A program made the translations under genes and the position numbers. Shown piece after piece: positions 53,877 to 64,000 of a stretch of 64,000 nt of DNA; the first letter of the stretch is position 1, and every line of letters begins with the position of its first letter. Source of the stretch: Trichoderma breve (lineage: Eukaryota; Ascomycota; Sordariomycetes; Hypocreales; Hypocreaceae); NCBI RefSeq assembly GCF_028502605.1, contig NC_079232.1, positions 1,736,001 through 1,800,000 on the forward strand, given 5' to 3'. Below the pieces are notes generated by a model, which worked only from the letters and a program-made list of their open reading frames with translations, had not been told where the DNA came from and ran no database searches.

Positions 53877-55664
53877 ATGGCGTCTACAGATTCTCAGGAC
53901 ACTAGCCTACGCGGCCGCCTTGCTGCCGTGCTTCCCAGAGGCTACAAATTCGGCATCCATCATGTCTCGACACCTCCCACCAAGGTTGACGCGCTCTACT
54001 CGGCACCTCCTGGCGAACGACCCGAACGAACATACTGCGAGAAGCACTTCCTCAGCGTTTCAATTGACGTTCCAGACACGTTAGCGAGTGCCCCAGAGAG
54101 TGAAAACACAGCAGAGCAACCGACACAGCGGAAGCGAGTCCTCGTACTCGGCATCGAGATCTTCATATACACTACGGCTCGATCCACCACCTTGTTTGTA
54201 TCCAAGGCTGACTCTACTGGGTTTCTGGACAAATTAAAGCTGCCAAAGGGTGCCCCCAGCCCTATTCGAGAAGTCTGCGCGACCTTCATACGATACTTGG
54301 TCGACAAACGGAGGCGCAAAGATGTGCAGTTCGTAGTCAGCCTCTTTGCACGCGCGCAAGACCAGTATCTGTTCCCCGGAAGCATCGAGTACCCCGGAAA
54401 GCATGTTTTGGACGACCGTGGCCTCGTCAAGTGGTGGTGCCGGGTGCTTGACCCCATTGTCGAGTCTCCTCCCACTGGTAATCTTTCAACATGGCGAAAC
54501 GCCAAGGGACATTTGCTTGTTCCTGGCCTTGATGCCTACGAGACTCGTGCGTTTATTCCCCGCCGTGCCGGTGCTGCATCTAGCTGGTCGTTGAGCCACC
54601 CACTTGAGCGCATATCGCATTACTATCGAGAGTTTGACTGGGTGCCACCACGATGCCTCATCCCCCGGTTCCCGGACGACCCTAAATCACGATTTCGCGA
54701 CGAGCTGGATGACGAGATTACAAAGACCAAGGCGATGAAGACTACGGGGAGCTGGAAATCAGTCAAGACTCTTGACATGTTTTGGGAGATGATGGCCTTC
54801 CGACAAGAGTGTTCGAGCGGTAGGATGACGGGGTTCATGTGGGTCGTGTTTGATGACTTGGAGGACGAGCCAAAGCCAGATGGTAGTGACACTGTATCGG
54901 TATCTAGTGCCTCAGTCGTGACCAGTGCGTTGGGTGTCGCTCCCGAGACGCCCAGGAAGCAGAGAATGGTGTCCAATATCACACCGACAACCACGCCTAG
55001 GAGACTCTTCCCGCTCAAGGCAGATCAGAGTGACACCACTCCAACTAAACCAAAACGTGACTCTGACAATGAAGACAAAAAGTCCAAGAAGAAAAAGTCG
55101 GCAAAGACCAAGAGCAAGCTCCGAGGCCCCATCAAGCCTCGCCAGCCACGTATCAAGACCAAGCAGCGCAACTACCTTTTAGACCAGCCCGTATCGACTG
55201 CGTATTATCACTGGCCACCCCAAGGTCGAGGCGAGAGGATCGTTGATGAAGCCGACTATAAGCGAATTCACGAGCTTCTTCTGCGCTTGGACTTTGCGAC
55301 CTTGGAAAAAGCCACAGGGAGCACGCGTCGCTGGCTAAGCGAAGTTGGCCTGGGAAGCCGGTGGGGATTTGACGTTACAGGGACACGGGAGCTTGCCGCG
55401 GCTGCTGGAGACATGCCAGACCTAGGAGTTGCACCGGTCAATAACCTGTCTGGGCTTGTTAAGAGGAAAAGGGCAGACACGGTGACGGAGGCATCACAGG
55501 ACGAGACGGCTAATGGCAGTGGTGTCAATGTGCTGAGCGGTGGGCTGGTTAGGAAAAAACCTAAGAAAGAGCAAGGGGATGATGTTCACGACGGCGGCGA
55601 TGTGGACGCTCCTACGGTCAATGTGCTGGGCGCAGGACTCGTGAGAAAGAAGGAAAAGGCGTGA
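53877..55664 (+). CDS. RTT109: Histone acetyltransferase RTT109 (KAT11 family)
   Basis: Fungal-specific acetyltransferase that, with Asf1 or Vps75, acetylates new histone H3 (mainly K56) during replication-coupled nucleosome assembly. Single exon, 595 residues. The catalytic domain spans about residues 10-330: SLRGRLAAVLPRGYKFGIHH at the start, VDALYSAPPGERPERTYCE, a VLGIEIFIYTTARSTTLFVSKADSTG core typical of the family, VKWWCRVLDPIV, and YYREFDWVPPRCLIPRFPDDP. The Lys-rich block at about 393-425 likely contains a nuclear signal. A conserved LDFATLEKATGSTRRWL helix lies near residue 465. The tail holds three copies of a VNVLxxGLVRKK-like motif starting at residues 521, 550 and 581. The C-terminal extension is much longer than in yeast. 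Confidence 0.95.
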   Translation: MASTDSQDTSLRGRLAAVLPRGYKFGIHHVSTPPTKVDALYSAPPGERPERTYCEKHFLSVSIDVPDTLASAPESENTAEQPTQRKRVLVLGIEIFIYTTARSTTLFVSKADSTGFLDKLKLPKGAPSPIREVCATFIRYLVDKRRRKDVQFVVSLFARAQDQYLFPGSIEYPGKHVLDDRGLVKWWCRVLDPIVESPPTGNLSTWRNAKGHLLVPGLDAYETRAFIPRRAGAASSWSLSHPLERISHYYREFDWVPPRCLIPRFPDDPKSRFRDELDDEITKTKAMKTTGSWKSVKTLDMFWEMMAFRQECSSGRMTGFMWVVFDDLEDEPKPDGSDTVSVSSASVVTSALGVAPETPRKQRMVSNITPTTTPRRLFPLKADQSDTTPTKPKRDSDNEDKKSKKKKSAKTKSKLRGPIKPRQPRIKTKQRNYLLDQPVSTAYYHWPPQGRGERIVDEADYKRIHELLLRLDFATLEKATGSTRRWLSEVGLGSRWGFDVTGTRELAAAAGDMPDLGVAPVNNLSGLVKRKRADTVTEASQDETANGSGVNVLSGGLVRKKPKKEQGDDVHDGGDVDAPTVNVLGAGLVRKKEKA

Positions 55665-58600
55665 GAGTGTGATGCATGTCAGTATCAGCGTGCTTATTAT
55701 AGGGAACTGTTCGCCCTCAAAGAAATGGCGGCGAAAGGCGAGATTGTAATGTTAATGTTTTATGACGAAGCTGTATGTCTCACTGAGGTGTGCCGCCTTT
55801 GCATGAATGTGTGTATTTGTATTTGGTCAATTGATCTCATCATCGCTGATATAAAGACCTGGGTTATTAAGAGCCCTGGAGCATTTACGGATCGATATTT
55901 TATGGCTGGATACATGCATGTTGATGAGATGTAGTGATGTTCTGCAGTGTATGGCGTTGCATTGCAGATTTACATGGAAGTGCAACATAGTCGCGTGTGT
56001 AACATGGTTTGATGGGACAAGAGTGACAGTGGGTGGCCCTTGTTTTCATTTCATTTCCTAGCCGTAGTTTTTGTTATATCTGGTAAAGCCTGTATCTTGC
56101 ATATACGTTTGCCTAAATGTACTGCTCTTCGATCTTCCTAGGAGGCGATGGTTCGAATAGTACATGTATATATCGATACACGCTCGTACTTCGTATATGT
56201 ATGTGAGTAAGGCTCAGCGCCTAGAACTACTTCTCTCTCGGCATTTTGTACACCGTAAGCGGCCCCATTTACGCAATAAGTAATAGCTTCTGCCGCGGAT
56301 GGTCTTCCTGCTGACTGCTTTGTCCAGGAGCGGCAGGATGAAGGGCAGGGCCAACTAGGATATGACGGGCTCAAGTGGAGACGGTGAATTTCTCATAGAG
56401 GGTGAATAAGCCGAGATGGGGAAAAAGCATGGATGAGAGATAAATGGCGAAATGTCTTGGAAAGTTGCAAACGCAGGGGGGGTTGGCAGATGCACGGCAC
56501 TTTTTATTTGGAAGTTGTGTGGATGGGGCGTGAATGTTTCGGTAGGATTTCAGCTTTTTTGACTCTTGATGGATTGAGATTAGTGACGGGATGTCCGTGA
56601 GAATCATGATTTACATAGTATAAGCGGATTTTCTTTCCCTTCCGAGAAATGGCCCTCTCATGGACGAAGCTGAAGATGTGGTGCAGCTGCGATATGAGGA
56701 CGATGCCTGTAAGACGAGCTGCGATCTCGGTCTGGAGCCCGTATGGCTGCGGCTTATTGCATTTCTGGCCGAATATAGGCATAGAATGAAGATGTGATGT
56801 CAAGTCGAGTTCTTGTCTTGATTTATTTTAGTTGAAGTCGTGGAGAAGTAACACCACGTGGTGATGATATGGAGCATTCGGTAGATTAAACACGGAGAAT
56901 GCTGTATCACGATGACGAGAACTACCTCACAGCGTTCACCATGCTAATCATCCGAATTACGAAGCAGATTCTACCCATAGTTAATACGGAACCCTCGGCC
57001 CGAGAGGATCGCTGTCAAGGGGTTTGCAAACAAAAAAGAGGGATCGTGAAATGATCAACCTACAGAAACAGACAATCCGCACACCTCCACCACACTAAAC
57101 TCCTCTGGAACGGCGGTCGTATTCTCCCCATGTATGCACATGTTTATCTCGTGGTCCCTGCGCTGGCGTTGCAGTTGCTCCTAACCGTGTTTCATTGGCC
57201 AAACGCCGCTTTTCGTGATTCTCTTGGCGGCAGCTCATGTGGCGAGACAAAGGACCGTGTGCTGCATGTGCTTCTGTTCTGGTGCTCCCACGTGTTGGAC
57301 TCGTTGATCAGTGCGCTGGATGTGTCGAGACGATCGCGATCTCTGCGGTGAATCTCATGATGATGATGTGACAGAAGAATTCGTAAGCGGAGGTGATTCG
57401 AAGAAATATCTACACGTACGGAGTACACATGGTCATGGATATGGAAATGGACATGCAGGGTATCATCGGAGGCGAATAATCCAGCCTGCATTGAGTTGCT
57501 ACGGGCATGTCTGCTTCTGCTCGATTTGGTTCACACGCATTACTGCTTTTGACTTGACCCCCCCACACATGTAAGATATCATTGAGAGAACTGATGCGGT
57601 ATGGAGCTGGGACAGCAAACAACAACGGCTTTGCAGTAGTGAAATGCTAGTGCTTTATACGCCATTGATGGTCGTCTGAGAACAAGAGCACTAACACTAT
57701 CGGGAACCCTCTGGTTTGGTTTGACATCAATGTGGGAGATCGGGAGCTAAATGCGGATTGGAATTAGAGTTACATCGCTCACCCGGCCGAGTCGGTATTA
57801 CTCCATGTACCTACATACCTAGTATTGTATACGAGTGCTATGGAGACGTCTGAAAATGACAAATGATTCTTATACTAGCGAATGCTTGCTTCGGTGTATG
57901 TGAGAATGGCAGGCTTGAGACTGGTACAATAAGTGCTGTTGGGTTGGACTTTTCTCTTACGGAACATTCCATGCTGAATGACACCATCTGCGACTCCCGA
58001 TCACCTTATCTGTCAACTCTAACATTCCGCCTGCGATGCGGTAACCCCCCACTCGAGAGACATACAAAGTGCCTCGTCTCTGGAAACTCGCTCGGCTTGA
58101 CATGCAGCGCACGGCGTTTGCTTCTGCACCAACACTGCAACTGGTTCGAGTGACCAGTTTAAAGTAGGCCTGAGCTTGTCAAGGCACAGCGTTTGTCTTA
58201 CACGCCTTGGCGCACGGGCAACTGGGATGTCTGGTCTTTCAGGGGGGTGCCCATGTCGTTGATCCTGGCGAGTACAGCAGGTGGGATTCGGTTTGTTTGT
58301 TGCTTTGTACGATTACGGGCAAATCTGTTTCTATCGGCAGTCTGGACATAGGCAAGAGCTTGCGCATCCCTGCGCCGTACGGAGTGCTCATATCCCATCC
58401 CGGATTCCACGATGCTAGTTTAAACTGGGTGGTCCGCCGAGGCCTTGTCATCGGGATTCAGGGTTTCTCACACCTTGATACACTCTTTATCGTTTTACGG
58501 AAGCCCGTCTCCCAAATTCTACTTCCTTTTAATTTTTCTTTTAGGGGGAAAGTTGTTCAAAATGAGACAATAACGGTTGGAAGCAATATGTTCACTCGAT

Positions 58601-58680
58601 GTTCAAACCGGAAGGACTAAAAAGTCTGGCTAAACCGCTCCGTCGACGCAAAACTCTCACATCGCAGCTCGGAATCGAAA
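55665..58680. other. 3 kb gene-free region between RTT109 and the CFEM receptor
   Basis: Small frames on both strands show no domain, signal peptide plus core, or credible exon chain; the largest, at 58207-58620, was examined and not accepted. A 12-bp palindrome CACCACGTGGTG lies at 56852-56863. The right end must hold the receptor promoter. Confidence 0.5.
56852..56863. repeat. 12-bp palindrome CACCACGTGGTG
   Basis: A perfect dyad built around CACGTG. It is far from any annotated start (about 1.8 kb upstream of the CFEM receptor), so a regulatory role is uncertain. Confidence 0.8.
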
Positions 58681-60184
58681 ATGAAGACAATGCATTTGTT
58701 GAGATTTTTGATGGCAGTGCCATTCGTTTACGGCCATGGACTTCAAAAAGAATCCAGATCATTGAGCGGTCATGAAACGATGTCATCGGAGGACTTTGAC
58801 CACTTAATCCCACAGATCCCATCTTGCGCTGTAGGTGATACAAGAAGAAGGACAAGGATCGAACCGTGTTAAGGAAACTGACTGATTTCGGCGATTTTAG
58901 CTGAACTGCTTGACAACGCTTATCCACAACACATCATGTACTTTTGGCGATCTGCCATGCATGTGTGGCGATGAAGAGTATTTTGACGCCGGGACAATAT
59001 GCGTCAGGGCGCATTGCATGATGTCGGAAGCCTTGAGTACGTGATACAAACCTGGATGGCGATGTGATACTAACGTATATTGTGAATTGTAGAGACAATG
59101 AATCTCACGCAAACAGCCTGTGGCCGGCCTTATAGAGATGAATCGGGACAGTACACTTCAATGAATATCGCCTCTGGTGTTGTCACCATTCTTCTCGTTA
59201 TTGTGCGCTTATTATTCAAACGGTATCTTAGCGACAATGGACAGATCGGACCAGATGATTGGGTCATCTTTGCCGCCATCGTCATTTCCGTCCCTGCAAT
59301 CATTATTAACCAGGTCGGTCTCGTCGGCCATGGCATAGGAAAAGACATTTGGACTTTACCAGCGCCCGAGCTTCCCCTCTTTGCAAAGTTCTTTTTCATC
59401 GGGGAGGTCTTCTATCTCGTTCAAATGTCCTTGGTCAAGCTCAGCCTATCGCTCTTCTACCTCTACGTCTTCCCAGGGCCAAACATTCGGCGTCTGTTAA
59501 TCGGAACGGCCATTTTCAATATCGTGTTTGGAGTTGTTTTTGTCATTACCGCCATGACTCAATGCGTACCGCTCGATTATTATTGGGCACAATACTACGA
59601 TCACCCTCCCAAGGGAAGATGTTTCGACTTGAACGCATTCGCTTGGGCAAATGCAGGGTTAGGTTTGGCGGTAGACGTGTGGATGATCATACTGCCCTTG
59701 ATACAGATCAAAAGGCTGAATCTCCACTGGAAGAAGAAGATTGGAGTCGTTGTCATGTTCATTCTAGGAACTTTGTAGGTCATTTCTGCATCGACTTCGG
59801 CGTGCATCCCAGAACTGTTTTGAGCAGTGTGACTGATTTGCCTTTAGTGTGAGCATTATATCGCTTCTCCGCCTTAAATCGGTCATATTCTTCGCTGAAC
59901 TCATCAATCCAACCTGGGATCAATGGAATGTCGCTTGGTGGTCGACAATGGAGGTCAACATTGGGATCATCTGCACTTGCTTACCGACCGTTCGCCTGAT
60001 TCTCCAGCGCATGTTCCCCAAGATACTATCATCTGGTGATGAGCAGAGTAACGATGCCAGATTATCCAGGACTGGAGGCACTGCTTCCCGAGGAGAAACA
60101 CAACGACCGACTTTTCTCGTAGAGTTATCAACGACCACGCTTGCGACGGATGCGCGATCCAGTTACAAGCATTTTGATAACTAA
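58681..60184 (+). CDS. CFEM-domain PTH11-like receptor
   Basis: Predicted plasma-membrane receptor of the PTH11 group, found in filamentous ascomycetes and linked in studied species to surface sensing. Four exons: 58681-58830, 58901-59036, 59093-59774 and 59848-60184, giving 434 residues. A signal peptide (MKTMHLLRFLMAVPFVYG) precedes an extracellular CFEM domain with eight cysteines: SCALNC spanning intron 1, SCTFGDLPCMC, ICVRAHC, and ACG after intron 2. Seven membrane helices follow, from about residue 115 (ASGVVTILLVIVRLLF) with DDWVIFAAIVISVPAIII, FFIGEVFYLVQMSLVKLSLSLF, IFNIVFGVVFVITAMTQC and NVAWWSTMEVNIGIICTCLPTVRLI. The cytosolic tail is short and Ser/Thr-rich. The domain closes only with the two short introns near the start, which supports the model strongly. 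Confidence 0.93.
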
Positions 60185-62257
60185 GCGGAAGAATACTATA
60201 TGTTTCGATAAATAAGAGGAGAAGCGGCTTGGTTTGGTCCATTTATCGAATATTAATTACTTTATACCCACGGTTTACTCAACGAGGACGGCTTGTAGGA
60301 GGCATCTTGGTTGTCTGTGGCTTTGGGCCCCGGATTATATTAAAATGGGAATTTCAAGGGGAAAAAAAACAAAAACAAACTAAGATTGACGATGATTATG
60401 CGAATGATGAATTATGTTCTACGTACACAAGACAGAAAAAGTATACACTCATAATATAGCATTGTATATAAATCTCCCCGCCGAGTACACTGCGCTTGGA
60501 AAGGACCTTGACTTTTAGCCCACAACCTGTCACTCTAATGACAAGAGAGTATCATTTTGAAGCGTACCAATTAAAAGCGCATAGTATTCTTCTTCGTCTG
60601 GAAGCAATGCTCGATCCTTACATTGACAAGTGGCTTAATTGGGACTTATGACGCGGCCAAGTAGCACGGCTTGCCAAATAGGGCACAAAGACCGATTGCG
60701 GCTGGAGAGTCCATGTTCAAAATAAGGAAACCGTAAGAGAGGAGACGATATGCATGGCTTCCGGAGACTCCAAAGCCTCTCATTCGCTGATCCAAGCAAA
60801 TAAAGGATCAAAAAAGCGCAAATCACATGCCATGAATCATCTTGAGTCGCTCAAAGGATTGTCAGGTACCGAGATAGTTTCGATGAATCGGTGAGCATAA
60901 CGAGCGAATGCTTTAGCCGCCAGACAGGGCGCATCACAAGAATAAACCCCACGAGTCTCATGACTTTCTCAGTGGCCGATCTGCCGGGCCGTTTCCCATC
61001 TGGGTATCAAGCGGATGTTTGTCTCTTGGGATGACCCGTCTGGTTTGCGGGGTATTAGCGGAGCCTGGGGAAGAAGAAATGCGGGATGCATGAGAAAGCG
61101 GTTTGTTTTCCTTGAGTGTCTAGTCCCCTCTCGTCTTTGTAGCGATGCTGAAAAGTTCTCGGTATGAGTGCTGCCTGTTTGAAGCTGCATGAATCAAGGC
61201 GAGGAGCCACAATGAGGCCGTGCAACTCTCCGTCGAGCCCGCAAACTCGAGACTCTTCTAAGCCCGTTTTACTCTTTGCCCAGAGAAAGCCAAGGCGGGA
61301 TATTTCGTATATTCCCGACTGGGCCGTTGTCACAGCCACTTCTGTGGGTGTTGACGGCTCGCAAGTGCCGTCTAGGCGCAAAGCTGTCGGCTTCTCCTCC
61401 AATGCCTTTTTATAATTTGGCTTGTGATACCGAGAGACTTTGCACTTGTTTTGGAGACAATGAGGGGAACGCGATGCTGCTTTGCGATAGGCTGTTCGGA
61501 GATGTCAAGTGTGTGCGTCTGTGTGCCAACCAACCCTTGCAAAGCCAAACGGGCGTCGATCTTGGATCCTCGCATGTAAGACGGACAGAACAAACAAAAT
61601 ATGCAAGGGTAAAGCAGAGATCGTCTCGTTCCCGAGCTGTCAGGGTAGCTTAAAATATTCACATGGTTGGTGTTGGGTTTTACTTTACTCCCGTGGTAGT
61701 ATTGTCAAAGGTTCATCTTGAGGTGCATGTGAAGTTAGGGTTAACTGATCTCTCACCGTTTGCGTAGCTTCATGATCCTCCGAACTGACAAATCGTACGA
61801 CAACGCAGCTCTTGTCAACCCCAGATTTAATTCCCCGTCCACATAGTCGCGCATCGTCTCCGGTCCCGCATTGGTGCCGTCTTACTGGCGGAGCAGCGAA
61901 GCGCCGCATTGTGCAAAAAAGGACCTCCATCCCAGATCTGGAAGGTTCTCCTTGCACTATCGAGACTGCATGACCTGAAGAGGGTGACAGAGCCGGAGTT
62001 TCTACTCGTCAATCGAGTCTGAGCTTGGGGCTATCAGATCTATTGTTGCGCTTGTATGTACATGTGCTCGGAATGAACTTATACATCGTGGAGAAAGCAT
62101 GTGCTTCATGTGGAAGCATTCAGCTAGGGTGGAGATGAAAGGTATATAAAGTGATACCTGGACAACTCCATTTCGCCTCCATCATCCTCTGGCGCCTTGG
62201 GAAAAGTGAATCTTAACCTCCCAGTGTTGTATCTTCTCTTTTATATCAGCGTACAAG
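60185..62257. other. 2 kb intergenic region before the cutinase gene
   Basis: No supported gene. The right end contains the cutinase TATA box. Short frames at 61055-61402 (minus) and 61276-61653 (plus) overlap and show no domain. Confidence 0.55.
62144..62151 (+). promoter_or_regulatory. TATA box of the cutinase gene
   Basis: TATATAAA lies 107 bp upstream of the ATG at 62258, the same distance as in the NmrA-like gene; typical of an inducible secreted enzyme. Confidence 0.55.
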
Positions 62258-63092
62258 ATGCGGTCCCTTGCCCTTTTCACAGCCCTCTTGGCAGGCCATG
62301 CCTTTGCATACCCCAAACCCGTCTCCCAGTCCCCTAGTCGTCGAGACTGGCCGTCTATCAATGAGTTCCTCACTGAGCTGGCAGAGATTATGCCCATTGG
62401 GGATACCGTCTCAGCTGCCTGTGATCTTATCGGAGATGCTGAGGATGTTGCTGCCGACCTCTTTGACATCTCCAACACAGAAAATGATGCCTGTGGCGAT
62501 GTGACTGTCTTGTTCGCTCGCGGTACTTGCGATCCCGGAAACGTCGGAGTCCTCGTTGGGCCCTGGTTCTTTAATTCGCTCGAAACCGCACTCTCAAACA
62601 AAAGAGTTGGAGTCAAAGGAGTTCCGTATCCTGCAAGCGTCCAGGGCTTTTTGTCGGGATCGGTGCAGCCAGGAATTGACATGTGAGTGGCACCTAGCCC
62701 ATCAATTCCCCCCCTCTCAGACGATCTCAATCCCGACTGCTTGCTAACAATATTCTCCTCACGACAATAGGGCCAACCAGATCAAATCCGTCATCAGCAG
62801 CTGCCCCAACACCAAGCTCGTGCTCGGTGGCTACTCTCAAGGTAGCATGGTCGTACACAACGCAGCAAGCAACCTAGATGCTGCGACAATGGCCAAAGTC
62901 AGTGCCGTGGTACTCTTTGGTGACCCATACAACGGCAGACCTGTTGCCAACTACGACGCTTCAAAGGTTCTCGTTGTCTGCCACGACGGAGACAACATCT
63001 GCCAGGGCGGTGATTTCATCCTGCTGCCTCATTTGACGTATGCTGAGGACGCGGATACAGCAGCTGCTTTTGTTAAGCCACTTGTTTCTTGA
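62258..63092 (+). CDS. Secreted cutinase (serine esterase)
   Basis: Extracellular esterase of the cutinase family, able in relatives to hydrolyse plant cutin and other polyesters. Exon 1 is 62258-62682 and exon 2 62771-63092 with an 88-nt intron (GTGAGT..TAG), giving 248 residues. A signal peptide (MRSLALFTALLAGHAFA) is followed by a short pro-region with a dibasic site (SPSRRDW). The core starts CGDVTVLFARGTCDPGNVG; the nucleophile is Ser164 in GGYSQGS, the acid Asp216 in CHDGDNIC and the base His229 in LLPHLTYAED, so the triad is complete. Four cysteines fit the two standard disulfides. The acidic stretch before the core (residues about 60-80) is longer than in classical Fusarium cutinase. 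It converges on the SDR gene at the window's end. Confidence 0.94.
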
Positions 63093-63538
63093 AGTGTTTA
63101 TTCTGTGTGACGTGTTTATAAGGGACGGTGGGAGAGTATAAAAACATGGTAAAGGGAGCCATAAAAGTCATCTGGGAATGTATATAGCCGAATCATGATG
63201 ATACTGTACATAAGCAAGCGTTTTAGGATTTTGTATTTACTGTTGGATATCAATGTTGAGAACGTCGAATAACGCAATGTTACTTACAATTGTCATCTTG
63301 AGTGTCTCATTTTGGTAGTACATGAGACTGACTGTATACTGCTTACATCTGCTTTCTTGCCACACTGAAGTAACTAGCACGCCGTCTATAGAGGACAAAC
63401 AACTCATTGTAAATAAGATCAATTAAATTCATCGCTAATCTAATCTAAGCATATTAGATTGATCAAATATGCTCCACAAAAACATTCCATCTATATCCCC
63501 TTTATGAAGATCTCATAATTGCATCGTGTGATAGACGT
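63093..63538. other. Convergent intergenic region
   Basis: About 450 bp of AT-rich 3' flank between cutinase and the SDR-like gene; no gene or site recognised. Confidence 0.55.
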
Positions 63539-64000
63539 TTATTTGCTGCCAATGAGCTCGAGATAGTGCTCCACAACGGAGACAGTCAACTCCTCAAAAG
63601 ACTTGAACTTGAAACCCAGAGCCTTCTCGGCCTTTGTTGAGTCGACATATGTCGGGACTGAGACAGGTCGAGGAATAGACTCGAACTTGAATGCTCCATT
63701 AGCGTAAGCCTCCGGGAAGCGCTTCTTGACAATCTCAAAAGAGTCTGCCCAGTCAACCACTTCAGTTGGATGTGCGCAGGCAAGGAAGTCGTGGTTGCCC
63801 TTGAGGGAAGGCTTCAAAGCAAGCACGTGCATGTTGGCGACATCGTCGACGTGGACGGCAACACCAAGGAGCGGCTGGTCGCGAGCATGGCCAAGGAGAG
63901 GGCCCATCATCAAGCCATTGGTGCCCTTGGCGATGTTGGAAACATCAGTGACGGTGTCATCGCGGCCAACGACGAAGACGGGGAGGATATTGATAACGTC
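63539..64000 (-). CDS. NAD(P)-dependent epimerase/reductase, C-terminal part (runs off the right edge)
   Basis: C-terminal 153 residues of an extended short-chain dehydrogenase of the dihydroflavonol-4-reductase/ketoreductase-like type. The frame is open to the window's edge, so the Rossmann nucleotide-binding start and the YxxxK active site lie outside. Visible landmarks are INILPVFVVGRDD, a GPLLGHARDQPLLGVAVHV stretch, the family motif VHVDDVANMHVLAL, and the closing KAEKALGFKFKSFEELTVSV helix that is typical of these reductases. No membrane segment is seen. The substrate cannot be inferred from this part. Confidence 0.86.
   Translation of the reverse strand, partial: DVINILPVFVVGRDDTVTDVSNIAKGTNGLMMGPLLGHARDQPLLGVAVHVDDVANMHVLALKPSLKGNHDFLACAHPTEVVDWADSFEIVKKRFPEAYANGAFKFESIPRPVSVPTYVDSTKAEKALGFKFKSFEELTVSVVEHYLELIGSK

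Noticed and set aside
58207..58620. 137-codon plus-strand frame before the CFEM receptor
   Set aside because: No domain, no signal peptide and an overlapping antisense frame; the receptor starts at a separate ATG in another frame.

Overview
The window is nuclear DNA of a filamentous ascomycete, most likely a Sordariomycete of the order Hypocreales. A Trichoderma-like genome is my best guess from the style of the coding and intergenic sequence, not a proven assignment. Genes sit on both strands, are cut by short introns (mostly about 50-120 nt, GT..AG with a GTRAGT-like donor), have no operons, and include families seen mainly in filamentous fungi: a Zn2Cys6 regulator, a CFEM-type PTH11 receptor, a cutinase, an OPI1/CCG-8 repressor and a CorA-like protein with an N-terminal hydrolase. 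Introns were placed by reading frame, splice-site consensus and continuity of recognised domains. All multi-exon models below close in frame, but none is supported by transcripts.

1-24.7 kb: a partial Zn2Cys6 regulator divergent from an NmrA-like reductase; SDH3 (complex II anchor) converging on TAF6 (TFIID); an HSP31/DJ-1-like protein; the OPI1-type repressor with a 3.5 kb upstream region shared with the AP-1 mu adaptin; an unrecognised 316-aa protein; an RKM4/SETD6-like SET methyltransferase; and the UV-damage endonuclease UVE1.

24.7-31.9 kb: a gene-poor stretch of about 7 kb, rich in GTAC-centred short words and small perfect inverted repeats, leading to a regulator with two complete Zn2Cys6 clusters (31.95-34.02 kb).

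35-53 kb: phosphatase inhibitor-2 (GLC8); LCL2 divergent from mitochondrial ribosomal protein bL27; a protein combining a C2H2 finger, a DUF3716-like cysteine region and a CENP-C/Mif2-like cupin; a 1347-aa fusion of an alpha/beta hydrolase of the type used as effector in fungal NLR-like proteins with a CorA-like membrane domain; a DLH-like plus SnoaL-like protein; a polytopic membrane protein; and mitochondrial ribosomal protein mL57.

53-64 kb: the histone acetyltransferase RTT109 with a repeated C-terminal motif; a 3 kb gap; a CFEM/PTH11 receptor; a secreted cutinase; and the 3' part of an extended SDR reductase that runs off the window.

Most genes are housekeeping (respiration, mitochondrial translation, transcription, trafficking, DNA repair, chromatin). 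The accessory genes most worth following are the hydrolase-CorA fusion, the C2H2/cupin protein beside it, the double zinc-cluster regulator and the motif-rich gene desert. No CRISPR array, transposase, rRNA or tRNA gene was recognised.
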